Origin: an uncultured Desulfobulbaceae bacterium
Lineage (GTDB): Bacteria; Desulfobacterota; Desulfobulbia; Desulfobulbales; CALZHT01
Direction: 5' to 3'
DNA length: 44,292 bases
NCBI GenBank assembly: GCA_945787445.1
Contig: CALZHT010000052.1
Coordinates: 1 to 44,292, forward strand
The notes beneath the pieces are model-generated. The model saw only the letters and a program-made list of their open reading frames with translations, was not told where the DNA came from and made no database searches. Position 1 is the first letter of the stretch. Each line of letters opens with the position of its first letter. Positions 7,468 to 15,416 of the stretch are shown piece after piece. Both the position numbers and the translations under genes were made by a program.

Positions 7468-10400
7468 TTGGAAAACAAACTACATCCGGGAATTTACCGC
7501 GAAAGAGAAAAAGACGCCTGTGCCATAGTTGCCTTTATCGATAAACGGGGACACAGCACCCACGCCAATATAGTCCAGACCATTGATGCCTTGCGGAAGA
7601 TGGGGCACCGGTCCGGTGACATCAACGGCGAGGGGGACGGCTGCGGTATTTCCATGGACATCCCCCGGGATATATGGGCCAGACGTCTTGCCGGAATCCA
7701 CCTGAGCCCCCATCTTGCCGAATCAAACAGTTTCCTGGTCGGACATTTTCTGCTGCCCGCCTCGGCCAGGTCACAGGCGAAGAAGATTATAGCCAGGGCC
7801 AGGCAAATCTTTAAGCGGCAGAGCGTCGATATTCTTCTGGAACTGTCCGGTAAAACATGTGACGCGGAACTGGGCCCTCGCGCCCGGCAGGATGCCCCCC
7901 TTTTCTGGCAATTAAGCGGGATGATCCCTGATACCAGCCGGGATGCTTCCCGCAAAAGGCTTTTCAGGCTGCAACTTGAAATTGAAAGTAAACTGCCGGA
8001 AGTACATATAGCCTCACTCAGCCTTGATACGGTGGTCTTCAAAGTACAGGGGATGCCGGACCTTCTACCCCGGGTCTTTCCCGAACTCCGTGATGAAGAT
8101 ACGCGTTCTGTCATAACTCTGGGCCATGGCCGCTATTCAACAAATACTTTGCCGACGGTAGAGCGATCGCAGCCTTTTTCGATCCTTGGCCATAATGGTG
8201 AGATCAATACGATTGAGCGGTTACGGAGCACAGGCCGTGCCCTCAAAATAGAGGCTGTTCCGGGCGGCAGTGACTCGCAGGACCTTAATCGTGTAATTGA
8301 AGGTCTGATCAATCTCTATGACCTGGATGTTCTGGAAGCGATGGAGATGGTTTTCCCAACTATCTACAGCGAAGTTGAAAAATATCCCCAAGAACTCCGG
8401 GATGTATATGCATTTTATCGGTGGTTTTTTTCCTGTTCGGCGCAGGGGCCTGCCGCCGTTCTGGCGCGAAGCGGCGATACCTGCATGGGGAGTGTCGATG
8501 CCCTCGGACTGAGGCCGCTCTGGTTTGGCGAAAGTGATTACAATTATTTCCTGTCATCCGAGAAAGGGGTTGTTGATATCGAACATAATATGACCGACCC
8601 GCGCCCGTTGGCACCGGGTGAAAAAATTGCCATCCTGGCCGGCAGGGGAAAACAAGCGGAAGTGCTGGACTACGGGGCCATCCAGGCACGTCTTGTCAAA
8701 CTGCTTAGCAGCAGGCGGCGCACAAAAAAATACCTCAACTCGCTTTATACCGGTATTCCAAGCGCCGGGAAAAATACCTGGAAGAAAAAAAATGCGGTTA
8801 TCTCCGGCCAGTTCTTGCGGGAAGATTTTTCTATCGCCGGGTTGCATGATCCGTGTTTCCTGGCAGCGCTTGGCTGGAGCAATTATGACCTTATGATTCG
8901 TCAGCGGGTAGCGCGCGACGGCAGGGAAGTCATCGGCTCCATGGGGCATACCGGACCACTGGCCTCGTTTGTTCCCGGAGCACTTCCCAATATTGCAGAC
9001 TACTGTAAGGAAAACGTGGCAGTAGTAACGAATCCCGCCATCGACAGGGAGCGGGAATCCGAGCATTTTTCCACCAGGGTGGTCCTGGGAAGCAGACCTG
9101 ATATCCGCGGTGAAAAAGGAGTTCCGCCACTGGGGCTGGAACTTGACACACCCCTGTTGCTGGGAGCACAGGCGTTTTCAGGTATTATTGAAGTTGACCG
9201 GTGCCGTGATATCTGCGCAAAGCATTCCACATTTCTTTTTGAAGATGTGATAGATTTTTACACATGTCAGCAAAGGGACCCTGGTCTGGTGAAGTTAATA
9301 GACGCTACCTATGTGCCGGCGGAGGGCTTGACGGCCAGACTGGAAAATCTGGCTAAAGAAACAAAAATGGCGGTAAAAGAGGGGGCTGTTCTTATCGTTC
9401 TCGATGATTCAAACAGCTTTAAAGATGAGAGGGTTTTTATTGACCCGGCCGTTCTTGTCGCCTATCTGCATGATTTCATGATCAGGACCGGTATCAGACG
9501 TGAAGCAAGCCTCATTGTGCAGTCTGCGGCCGTCCGCAATCTTCATGACCTGATGCTTATCACCGGGCTTGGCGCGGACGCTCTCCATCCCTACCTCATG
9601 TGGCATATTTCCAGTAAATACGCCGCTGAGAAGCAGGACACCGGCGTAGTCATTGACAATACATTTTCTGTTCTGCAGAAGGGGATGGAGAAGGTCATGT
9701 CGACAATGGGTATTCATGAGCTGTGCGGATATGGCCGGATTTTTTCTGCAATAGGGCTCCAGTCTGATCTTGCCGCAATCATGCGGATTCCTAATTTTTG
9801 CCCGTCGGATTCAGGAGGATTGAGCATTGCCGGCCTGGACGAGATGGCCACGCTGAGATATTCAAAAGCTGTGTCGGGCGAAGAACCGGTTATCTACAAA
9901 GAACCTGTCAGGAACCCGAAAGTAGGCCGTATACTCAGGAATGTCGCGGTGGGGAAAACGGGTTATCTTGAAATGGCACAGGAACTCGAAAAAGTAGCGG
10001 AAGATCTGCCCACCGGAATCAGGCATCTTTTAAAGGTTATCTCTGCAGCAAAAGTACAGCGTTTGACGATGGACAAGGTTGATATCTCCATTGGCAATCA
10101 CGCCATGCCCCTGGTAATCGCAGCCATGTCATTCGGTTCCCAGGGAGAAAACTCATTTCGAGCCTATGCAGAGGCAGCGCAAAAGGCGAACATAGTCTGC
10201 ATGAATGGAGAGGGCGGCGAAATTCCGGAAATGCTCGGCAAATACCGGCGAAACAGGGGGCAGCAGATAGCATCGGGACGTTTCGGAGTCTTCATGGGTT
10301 TTCTCAATTCCACCGATTTTCTCGAGATCAAGATTGGCCAGGGGGCAAAACCGGGGGAGGGAGGCCACCTGCCTGGCAACAAAGTCTCCGATATGGTTGC

Positions 10401-11682
10401 TAAGTCACGGCATTGCAAGGAAGGCATTACCCTGATATCTCCCTCGAATCATCATGATATTTATTCCATTGAGGATCTGGCCCAAATCATAACCGAGCTT
10501 AAAACCGCCAATCCCCACACCCGTGTATCTGTAAAAATCCCGGTCACAAGCGGGGTGGGAACAATCGCTGTGGGTATTGCCAAGGCCGGGGCAGATATTC
10601 TCAATATCAGCGGTTTTGAGGGCGGCACAGGCGCCGCCCGCGAACATGCAAAACGGTTTGTCGGTCTGCCGGCGGAGATCGGCGTGAGCGAAGCGCATCG
10701 TGCTTTGATCGAATCCGGCCTGCGTGATGGTATAGAAATCTGGACTGATGGCGGTATGCGAAGCGGTGACGATGTTCTGAAAATGATACTCCTCGGCGCC
10801 AACAGGGTTGGGCTCGGCACGGTGGCGCTTATGGGTGTAGGCTGTATCAGCTGCCGGAAGTGTCACCTCGACCGGTGTCCACGGGGAATATCAACCCAGC
10901 TTCGAACCAGGCAGGATGCTGAAGCCCGAGGAGTTAAAGGATTTACACCGCGCATCCTGGACGCGGAGTCTGAAAATCTTGCCCGGCTGCTTAATGCCAT
11001 TGGTGATGAAATACGGATGCGGGTTGCCGAACTTGGAGAACAGCGGCTGCAGGACTTGGTCGGCAGAACTGATTTATTACGGCAATACAGGATGAATGAT
11101 CTGCTTGACGCCGCCGATATTTTACGATCACCGTCATCATCATGCGATCCGGACAGATATCCGAAACCGCAAATTGTCAGAAAGCCCTTGAATTATCTGA
11201 CCAGATTGATCTCTGACCTGGCCATGGACCGCTTTGAACAGGGAGATACCCTAGTCCGTTTTGCTGAAGAAGGCGTACACAGTACGGACCGGGCGGTTGG
11301 AACATATCTTGCCGGTGCTATTGAAAGGAAATACGGTGGTTCGAATCCGAATATGAAGGCGGTCCTGCGGCTCGGTTCTTCCGTTCCGGGCAATGGTCTC
11401 TGTGCCTTTATCTCTCAAGGCCTTGAAACGGTTGTCGAAGGCGGTTCACAGGATGGCGCCGCCAAGGGAAGCATGGGAGGTCTCCTGGGTGTGTTCAAGG
11501 GACAGAATGTTCTGGGGCGGCGGATTGACGGGTCAACGGGTAAAAGTTTCGCGTATGGCGCCATGGGCGGACTCCTGATGGTGCAGAACCTGGCTGACTC
11601 AAGGGCCTGTATCAGGATGTCCGGGGCGGATATTGTCTTCGGGAGAAGGATCACCGAACCGGTCTGCGACGATCTTACTTGA
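7468..11682 (+). CDS. gltB: Glutamate synthase large subunit, interrupted in its C-terminal domain
   Basis: A 1404-residue protein starting with TTG behind agaggga. Glutamine amidotransferase class II domain: presumed catalytic Cys18 (DACAIVAF) after a short propeptide, GDGCGI, RYSTNT at 222 and HNGEINT at 242. FMN-binding synthase domain: MSFGSQGENSF near 887, QGAKPGEGGHLPG near 953, SGFEGGTGA, and the iron-sulphur cysteines CISCRKCHLDRC from 1126. The C-terminal GXGXG beta-helix follows (GSMGG, YGAMGG) and then ends abruptly at EPVCDDLT-stop. In relatives this domain continues to a KGFAFEYMTGG-type segment, which is found here immediately downstream in another frame (11679-12038). About eight residues plus a frame change appear to be lost at the junction. 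The protein transfers the glutamine amide to 2-oxoglutarate to make glutamate. No small subunit gene is seen nearby. Activity of the split form is uncertain. Confidence 0.85.
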   Translation: MENKLHPGIYREREKDACAIVAFIDKRGHSTHANIVQTIDALRKMGHRSGDINGEGDGCGISMDIPRDIWARRLAGIHLSPHLAESNSFLVGHFLLPASARSQAKKIIARARQIFKRQSVDILLELSGKTCDAELGPRARQDAPLFWQLSGMIPDTSRDASRKRLFRLQLEIESKLPEVHIASLSLDTVVFKVQGMPDLLPRVFPELRDEDTRSVITLGHGRYSTNTLPTVERSQPFSILGHNGEINTIERLRSTGRALKIEAVPGGSDSQDLNRVIEGLINLYDLDVLEAMEMVFPTIYSEVEKYPQELRDVYAFYRWFFSCSAQGPAAVLARSGDTCMGSVDALGLRPLWFGESDYNYFLSSEKGVVDIEHNMTDPRPLAPGEKIAILAGRGKQAEVLDYGAIQARLVKLLSSRRRTKKYLNSLYTGIPSAGKNTWKKKNAVISGQFLREDFSIAGLHDPCFLAALGWSNYDLMIRQRVARDGREVIGSMGHTGPLASFVPGALPNIADYCKENVAVVTNPAIDRERESEHFSTRVVLGSRPDIRGEKGVPPLGLELDTPLLLGAQAFSGIIEVDRCRDICAKHSTFLFEDVIDFYTCQQRDPGLVKLIDATYVPAEGLTARLENLAKETKMAVKEGAVLIVLDDSNSFKDERVFIDPAVLVAYLHDFMIRTGIRREASLIVQSAAVRNLHDLMLITGLGADALHPYLMWHISSKYAAEKQDTGVVIDNTFSVLQKGMEKVMSTMGIHELCGYGRIFSAIGLQSDLAAIMRIPNFCPSDSGGLSIAGLDEMATLRYSKAVSGEEPVIYKEPVRNPKVGRILRNVAVGKTGYLEMAQELEKVAEDLPTGIRHLLKVISAAKVQRLTMDKVDISIGNHAMPLVIAAMSFGSQGENSFRAYAEAAQKANIVCMNGEGGEIPEMLGKYRRNRGQQIASGRFGVFMGFLNSTDFLEIKIGQGAKPGEGGHLPGNKVSDMVAKSRHCKEGITLISPSNHHDIYSIEDLAQIITELKTANPHTRVSVKIPVTSGVGTIAVGIAKAGADILNISGFEGGTGAAREHAKRFVGLPAEIGVSEAHRALIESGLRDGIEIWTDGGMRSGDDVLKMILLGANRVGLGTVALMGVGCISCRKCHLDRCPRGISTQLRTRQDAEARGVKGFTPRILDAESENLARLLNAIGDEIRMRVAELGEQRLQDLVGRTDLLRQYRMNDLLDAADILRSPSSSCDPDRYPKPQIVRKPLNYLTRLISDLAMDRFEQGDTLVRFAEEGVHSTDRAVGTYLAGAIERKYGGSNPNMKAVLRLGSSVPGNGLCAFISQGLETVVEGGSQDGAAKGSMGGLLGVFKGQNVLGRRIDGSTGKSFAYGAMGGLLMVQNLADSRACIRMSGADIVFGRRITEPVCDDLT

Positions 11683-12038
11683 AAGGATTTGCCTTTGAGT
11701 ATATGACCGGCGGCAGGGCCGTAGTTCTTGGTGATCCCGGGCCCTGGATGTGTGCCGGGATGACCGGAGGAGTCATCTATCAGTGCCTCTATCCTGATTA
11801 CGGCTTCAACCGCGAAGCCCTGGAAAGGCGGATGGCACGAGGCGCCAATGTAACGATTACGAAAATTTCCAAAGATGGACTCAACGATGTCCGTGAATTA
11901 TTGGGGAAATACATCGAAGAGCTGGAAAAGGGATTTCAGACCGATGAAGTGCAGGACGTTTCAGCAATTTTACAGGAAGCCGGCAAGCGTTTTGTAATGA
12001 TCAATCCGAAACCTTTACGGCCGCCTTCAGCCGAATGA
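11679..12038 (+). CDS. C-terminal GXGXG fragment of glutamate synthase in a shifted frame
   Basis: 119 residues beginning KGFAFEYMTGGRAVVLGD, then AGMTGGVIYQ. This is the normal continuation of the GltB beta-helix plus a short C-terminal tail (EEVQD-type region ending FVMINPKP). Its first codon is a TTG that overlaps the upstream stop as TTGA, so translational coupling could in principle yield a separate subunit. In some prokaryotes the GXGXG domain is naturally a separate gene, but those breaks fall at the domain border and this one is within the domain. No Shine-Dalgarno sequence and no slippery heptamer is visible at the junction. A small deletion, or an assembly or sequencing error, is the simplest explanation. 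Confidence 0.7.
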   Translation: MKGFAFEYMTGGRAVVLGDPGPWMCAGMTGGVIYQCLYPDYGFNREALERRMARGANVTITKISKDGLNDVRELLGKYIEELEKGFQTDEVQDVSAILQEAGKRFVMINPKPLRPPSAE

Positions 12039-12131
12039 TCCCTATCCCTTACAGGATCTACCTGATATTCTAGCGGGAAATGGATCAAGTCTCCGTTTGA
12101 CTCTTGTGCACACTCCTGCCCAATTGCACGA

Positions 12132-13589
12132 TTATTCTTGAGGTTGCCGGCGTTCACCTAACCAGTCCGTGTGAAATACACCTTCTTTGTCCAACCGCTC
12201 ATAGGTATGTGCGCCGAAATAATCTCGCTGTGCCTGGAGCAGGTTGTGCGGTAATCGTTCACTCCGATAGCCGTCGTAATAATTGAGAGCAGCGCTGATC
12301 GCCGGCGTGGGTATACCGATCTGCACTGCGGCACTAACGACATCTCTCCATGCCTTCTGACTCATTCCCACTGCCTCTTTGAAATAGGAGTCGAGCAACA
12401 AATTTTCAAGCCCCGGATCGCGATCGTATGCCTCTTTGATGCGCTCAAGAAAGGCAGCCCGGATGATACAGCCGCCTCGCCAGAGCATGGCAATCTCTCC
12501 ATATTTCAAATCCCAGCCGTGTTCTGCAGCGGCAGCCTGGAGCTGGAAAAACCCTTGGGCATAACTGCATATCTTCGACGCATAGAGCGCTCTCCTGATA
12601 GACTCGATAAAATCATCCCGATCCGTCGAATCACGAAACTTTTCAAGAGCACCGGCCGGCCCGGTCAGGATCCTGCCGGCCCGAACGCGTTTGTCTTTTT
12701 GCGCTGACAGGCAACGGGCAAACACTGCTTCTGTAATCAGAGTTGTCGGAACCCCGAGGTCGAGGGCAAGCTGGCTCGTCCATTTTCCCGTGCCCTTCTG
12801 ACCTGCTTTGTCGAGGATCACATCCACCAGTGACTTATTCGTATCAGGGTCAATTACGGAAAAGATATCCCGGGTGATCTCAATAAGGAAGCTGTCCAGT
12901 TCCCCCCTGTTCCATTCTGTAAACACATCATATAATTCCTCATTCGACAGACCCAACCCTTCCTGCAAAAGGCTGTAAGCTTCGCATATAAGCTGCATGT
13001 CTCCGTATTCGATGCCATTATGAACCATCTTTACATAGTGGCCGGCCCCGCCGCCGCCAATCCACTCGCAGCATGGAATGTCATTATTAGGGCCTACCTT
13101 CGCCGCTATTGCCTGAAAGATCGATTTGACATGGGGCCAGGCGTCGACCGATCCACCGGGCATAATGCTAGGGCCGTGACGTGCACCTTCTTCCCCTCCT
13201 GAGACGCCGGTTCCCAGATACAATATGCCAAGAGGTTCAAGCTCTTGTATATGATGTTCCGTATCTTCGTAATATGAATTGCCGCCATCGATGATGATGT
13301 CGCCTTTTTCCATGAATGGTATTATTTGTTTGATGGTATGACTGACCGGATCCCCTGCCTTCACCATCATCATTACCAGCCGGGGCCGCTTCAGTTTTTT
13401 AACCAGTTCTTCCGGACTGTAACATCCCACAATTGCCTTACCTTGTGCCGGGCCTGCGAGAAAGTCGTCAACCTTACTGGTAGTACGGTTGTATGCTGCC
13501 ACGTTGAAGCCATGATCCGCCATATTCAAAATAAGATTCTGGCCCATCACCGCAAGGCCGATAAGTCCTATATCGCATTGATCAGTCAT
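12132..13589 (-). CDS. gnd: 6-phosphogluconate dehydrogenase, decarboxylating
   Basis: 485 residues, normal family length. The N-terminal NADP-binding fold reads IGLIGLAVMGQNL, followed by YNRTTSKVDDF. The substrate signature is IIDGGNSYYEDTE, then GTGVSGGEEGARHGPSIMPGG and the catalytic stretch GGGGAGHYVKMVHNGIEYGD, with the conserved Lys and Asn. KGTGKWTSQLALDLGVP and the C-terminal tail (QAQRDYFGAHTYER) are also typical. The enzyme oxidises 6-phosphogluconate to ribulose 5-phosphate and CO2, making NADPH in the cytoplasmic oxidative pentose phosphate pathway. It converges on gltB with 93 bp between. No other pathway gene lies beside it, so it appears to be a single-gene unit. Confidence 0.96.
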   Translation of the reverse strand: MTDQCDIGLIGLAVMGQNLILNMADHGFNVAAYNRTTSKVDDFLAGPAQGKAIVGCYSPEELVKKLKRPRLVMMMVKAGDPVSHTIKQIIPFMEKGDIIIDGGNSYYEDTEHHIQELEPLGILYLGTGVSGGEEGARHGPSIMPGGSVDAWPHVKSIFQAIAAKVGPNNDIPCCEWIGGGGAGHYVKMVHNGIEYGDMQLICEAYSLLQEGLGLSNEELYDVFTEWNRGELDSFLIEITRDIFSVIDPDTNKSLVDVILDKAGQKGTGKWTSQLALDLGVPTTLITEAVFARCLSAQKDKRVRAGRILTGPAGALEKFRDSTDRDDFIESIRRALYASKICSYAQGFFQLQAAAAEHGWDLKYGEIAMLWRGGCIIRAAFLERIKEAYDRDPGLENLLLDSYFKEAVGMSQKAWRDVVSAAVQIGIPTPAISAALNYYDGYRSERLPHNLLQAQRDYFGAHTYERLDKEGVFHTDWLGERRQPQE

Positions 13590-13685
13590 AATTCATTCCA
13601 CCCCCAGTCATGCCAAATTAATCATTGTAGGTTCCTGCCAGTCACCATGCTGAGTGATCAGATCACCTGCTTCTTTCGGACCCAA

Positions 13686-13848
13686 CGTAAGCGCTCCGCA
13701 CCTAAACATAAAAAATAAATTTGTTATGTTGTTTTTTATGTAACTAAATCAAACAATTACTTGCCATAAATTTAGCTCTGCCTTGAATAGCGGCGTAGCC
13801 GCGTTTAACACAAAATTGCATCAGTTCGCAATTTTGCGTAGGCCCTCT
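13686..13848. repeat. Hairpin repeat, copy 1 (long form)
   Basis: Related to 23751-23848. The left part (13686-13710) matches 23751-23775. The right part (13789-13840) matches 23789-23840 without gaps, with about six differences. It contains two inverted repeats: GCGGC-GTA-GCCGC (13790-13802) and CAAAATTGC/GCAATTTTG (13811-13819 and 13828-13836). About 65 extra AT-rich bases separate the two parts compared with copy 2. It lies in the 479-bp gap 13590-14068, in which I see no gene. Confidence 0.8.
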
Positions 13849-13982
13849 TCCTCCATCAAAAACTGGCAAAATGCCTGTATATTTCTGGCTATCATAAATA
13901 AAGTGAAAAAGGCAAGAGCGTAAAAAAGAAAATTGAATGACGGAGATGGGCAAGGAAAAGGATTACGCCTCCATTCAGGCAC

Positions 13983-14009
13983 AAAAAAAGGGGCAGCGAT
14001 AACTGCCCC
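13983..14009 (-). terminator. Rho-independent terminator of the outer-membrane protein gene
   Basis: Read on the minus strand, a perfect 7-bp GC-rich stem (GGGGCAG/CTGCCCC, loop of six) is followed by seven T residues. It begins about 60 bases after the stop of the gene ending at 14069. Confidence 0.9.
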
Positions 14010-14068
14010 GTTCATTTACTCCGCGTATCTTTTAAGAACGTTTTAATCCATATCATCATCTCCTGACA

Positions 14069-14848
14069 TCAAAAGGTGAAAACAATTTCACCAAACGGCC
14101 CGCTGAATTCGACATTCGCAAGAACGTCCTCTTCGTCAATTTCCAGTTTTTCATACCGCCAACCGGCGGCTATTGCCATGGGCCCGAAAATCTTATAGCG
14201 AATGCGGGCGATTATATCGTAATAAGCGTTGTCGCTATAGCCAATGCCGCGTCCCTCTACTTCCAGGCCCAGCGACTCTATCGGCCGGAACTGGGCTGCC
14301 AGAAAAATCATGGGAATGTAGAATGTCTCGGAGGTCGATTCTTCCAATTGTACAAAAGTTTGCTGACTCACGCGGGCTTCAATGTCTACGATCCTGACAT
14401 TGAGGCCGACTTCAACATTCAGTTTTTCAAGAGACGCGGTTTCCAAAAACGGCAGGCCGTAAAACAGGCAGACATCGTAATGGTTCAGTTGCAGTTTTGA
14501 TTGAAAGTCAACGCCTCCATCAAAGGTTACATCACCGAAGCTGAATTGCGCTGACTTCCGGCCGGTTTCCTCGAATTCCATGGGGGTGGCCATGAGATAG
14601 ATATTGGGCAGGACAAGGGGCATATCTATTTTCACCCGGCCGAAAGGCTTTATCTCATCGCCATAATTAGCTTCATTTTCAAGGTCAATGGAACTGTCAA
14701 TCAAAGGGTCAGGTTTAAATCCCAATGTACCCTTTGGATTTTGCTGCCAACCGCCTACAGCGACTTCTAAGCCGATCCCGTAGGAAAGAGCCGGCAGCAT
14801 GAGCAGAAAAGCAAACCCGATCATCACTGTTAAGGATCTTAATTTCAT
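14069..14848 (-). CDS. Outer-membrane beta-barrel protein, TIGR04219-like
   Basis: 259 residues with a Sec signal peptide (MKLRSLTVMIGFAFLLML, cleavage probably after ALSYG). The mature part alternates short amphipathic strands with turns (VKIDMPLVLPNIYLMATP, LNHYDVCLFYGLPFL, IARIRYKIFGPMAIAAGWRY). The chain ends in Phe (GEIVFTF), the signal recognised by the BAM machinery. Length and pattern resemble the TIGR04219 outer-membrane protein family of delta- and gammaproteobacteria, whose function is unknown. A strong ribosome binding site (GGAGG) lies nine bases before the ATG, and a factor-independent terminator follows, so this is probably a single-gene transcript. Barrel nature is well supported; the family assignment is from memory. 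Confidence 0.8.
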   Translation of the reverse strand: MKLRSLTVMIGFAFLLMLPALSYGIGLEVAVGGWQQNPKGTLGFKPDPLIDSSIDLENEANYGDEIKPFGRVKIDMPLVLPNIYLMATPMEFEETGRKSAQFSFGDVTFDGGVDFQSKLQLNHYDVCLFYGLPFLETASLEKLNVEVGLNVRIVDIEARVSQQTFVQLEESTSETFYIPMIFLAAQFRPIESLGLEVEGRGIGYSDNAYYDIIARIRYKIFGPMAIAAGWRYEKLEIDEEDVLANVEFSGPFGEIVFTF

Positions 14849-15112
14849 TATGTTTTTCCTCCGCGTTAGTGTTCTAACATTATTTTGAAATTCGCTTCTG
14901 TCTGCAGCCTTGCGGCAAACATTTTAAAATGCTGTTACAAGCAAAGGCATTCCCTAGCCTATTAAGGTCGTGCATGATATTACAATTTTCATAGTGTTAA
15001 AATTTCATATCACCCCCGAAATTCGAATTGAATCTTTGTCACTGTTATTAAAGTAGATACAACTGTGGAGAAAAAAGGAAGGTAAAAAATACATGTTGGT
15101 TGCTTTCAGGGA

Positions 15113-15280
15113 TCAGTTCATATTGCCTTTGGAATCATAACCATCATTCATCCACTGACGTATTCCTCCTTTGAGAAAATAACAGTTGGTAACTCCTTCC
15201 CGTTCAAGATAATATTGGAGCCATTTCACTTGCTTGCGGGGAAAATTTGCGAAGAAAAATGGCAGTCGAATTTGCCTGCG
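15113..15280 (-). pseudogene. C-terminal remnant of a rhodanese-like sulfurtransferase
   Basis: About 55 codons on the minus strand, closed by TGA at 15113-15115, read QVKWLQYYLEREGVTNCYFL then KGGIRQWMNDGYDSKGN. This matches the last third of a rhodanese domain: the helix before the final strand, the GxTNxYxLKGGI segment and the W..xGY helix. An in-frame TAA just upstream, and the absence of the catalytic-cysteine loop anywhere nearby, show that the rest is gone. The 264 bp between it and the outer-membrane protein gene hold nothing recognisable. Confidence 0.7.
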
Positions 15281-15416
15281 GATTTAATAATGATGCCCTG
15301 TACAATTACTAAATTTTACTGGATTCAGGTGGTGAAATCAAAATGAAAGTGTAAAAAGATAAACGGTTTGGGCCTTCATTCATTTAGAAATGCTGCCAAA
15401 AGGAAGGCAGAGGAGA

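Noticed and set aside
11660-11700. Programmed frameshift or selenocysteine at the gltB TGA
   Set aside because: No slippery heptamer upstream, and reading through TGA stays in the wrong frame for the downstream GXGXG segment.
13744-14015. Two minus-strand open frames of 64-69 codons
   Set aside because: They overlap the hairpin repeat and a terminator and have no motif; not genes.
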